43,632 nucleotides of DNA from Armatimonadota bacterium (lineage in GTDB: Bacteria > Armatimonadota > Zipacnadia > UBA1398 > JAKPQA01): NCBI GenBank assembly GCA_029547025.1, contig JAKPQA010000098.1, forward strand, positions 1 to 43,632, in the 5' to 3' direction. Position 1 is the stretch's first letter, and each line of letters begins with the position of its first letter. The notes under the pieces were generated by a model. That model worked only from the letters and a program-made list of their open reading frames with translations, was not told the DNA's origin and did not search any database. Of the stretch, positions 43,325 through 43,632 are shown piece by piece. Position numbers and translations under genes: made by a program.

Positions 43325-43632
43325 ATGGCCGCAGACTACTATCAGACTCTCGGTGTACCGCGAACGGCCACCGAGAAAGACATCAAGAGCGCCTACCGGC
43401 GGCTGGCGAGGCAGTACCACCCGGATGTGAATCAGGGCGACCGCAACGCCGAGACCCGGTTCAAGGAGATCAACGAGGCCTACTCGGTACTCGGGGATCC
43501 CGATAAGCGCGCCAAATACGACCAGTTCGGGTCGGACTGGGAGCGCTACACCCAAGGGCCATCAGGCCCGGGCCCGAGTGCCTGGCCGGGGGGAGCGCGG
43601 GGTTTCGGTGGCGCGGCCGACCTCGGCGACCT
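43325..43632 (+). CDS. dnaJ: DnaJ/CbpA-type co-chaperone, partial at window edge
   Basis: 102 complete codons are visible from ATG 43325 with GGTGGAG upstream; the gene continues past the right edge. The J-domain is complete: [36 protein letters not shown] with the HPD motif, and [25 protein letters not shown] Gly/Pro-rich linker ([13 protein letters not shown]) begins. The J-domain stimulates DnaK ATPase. The short domain followed by a G/P linker fits CbpA as well as DnaJ; the missing C-terminus (with or without zinc fingers) would decide. Confidence 0.93.
   Translation, partial: MAADYYQTLGVPRTATEKDIKSAYRRLARQYHPDVNQGDRNAETRFKEINEAYSVLGDPDKRAKYDQFGSDWERYTQGPSGPGPSAWPGGARGFGGAADLGD

Noticed and set aside
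1-43632. CRISPR, prophage, transposase or tRNA genes
   Set aside because: No regularly spaced repeats, no phage or transposase motifs, and no cloverleaf-like sequence seen in the gaps.

Overview
This is a GC-rich (about two thirds G+C by eye) bacterial chromosome segment with tightly packed genes and no rRNA, tRNA, CRISPR array, insertion sequence or phage gene that I can recognise. Several genes point to a member of the Terrabacteria side of the bacterial tree. DnaK is the compact form without the extra loop found in proteobacterial DnaK. There is a protein-arginine kinase (McsB), a KimA-type potassium transporter, a UPF0182 membrane protein, and a HAIR-like (HspR) operator in front of dnaK. 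Many secreted multidomain glycosidases and a Tat-exported Gfo/Idh oxidoreductase are also present. Armatimonadota would fit this mix, and Chloroflexota is possible, but no marker here settles it.

Layout. Bases 1-6960 hold five minus-strand genes for secreted proteins: two related beta-propeller-like proteins, a protein with an STN-like N-terminus, an NlpC/P60 peptidase broken by a frameshift, and a HEAT-like protein that runs off the left edge. GC-rich hairpins and a 58-bp duplication lie between them. Bases 7200-12430 carry acetate kinase, a bifunctional-nuclease-family protein and a UPF0182 membrane protein. Bases 12444-14188 are an ECF sigma/anti-sigma pair with a probable self-regulated promoter, followed by a HIT hydrolase. 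Bases 15010-18941 hold two tandem membrane-anchored endonuclease/exonuclease/phosphatase-fold proteins, a GPH-type sugar transporter and a small membrane protein. Bases 18982-20399 are molybdenum cofactor genes (moaC and a MOSC-MogA fusion). Bases 20598-23668 carry a short pheT without its tRNA-binding OB domain, and a XerC/D recombinase.

Bases 23725-35964 look like a carbohydrate-use region: Tat-exported Gfo/Idh protein, KimA, a secreted glycosidase-like protein, a WbsX/GH99-like protein, a GH51 arabinofuranosidase with extra binding modules, and a TlpA-like thioredoxin. The KimA gene is probably there by chance.

Bases 36043-43632 form a protein-quality-control region. It holds an MshEN/zinc-finger protein directly before mcsB (the place McsA occupies in Bacillus), a large secreted HEAT-containing protein on the other strand, and dnaK-hsp20-dnaJ. 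The dnaK promoter (TTGACA-N17-TATAGT) is overlapped by a near-perfect HspR-type inverted repeat. The most original candidates are the MshEN-zinc/McsB pair and the secreted NlpC/P60-propeller cluster.
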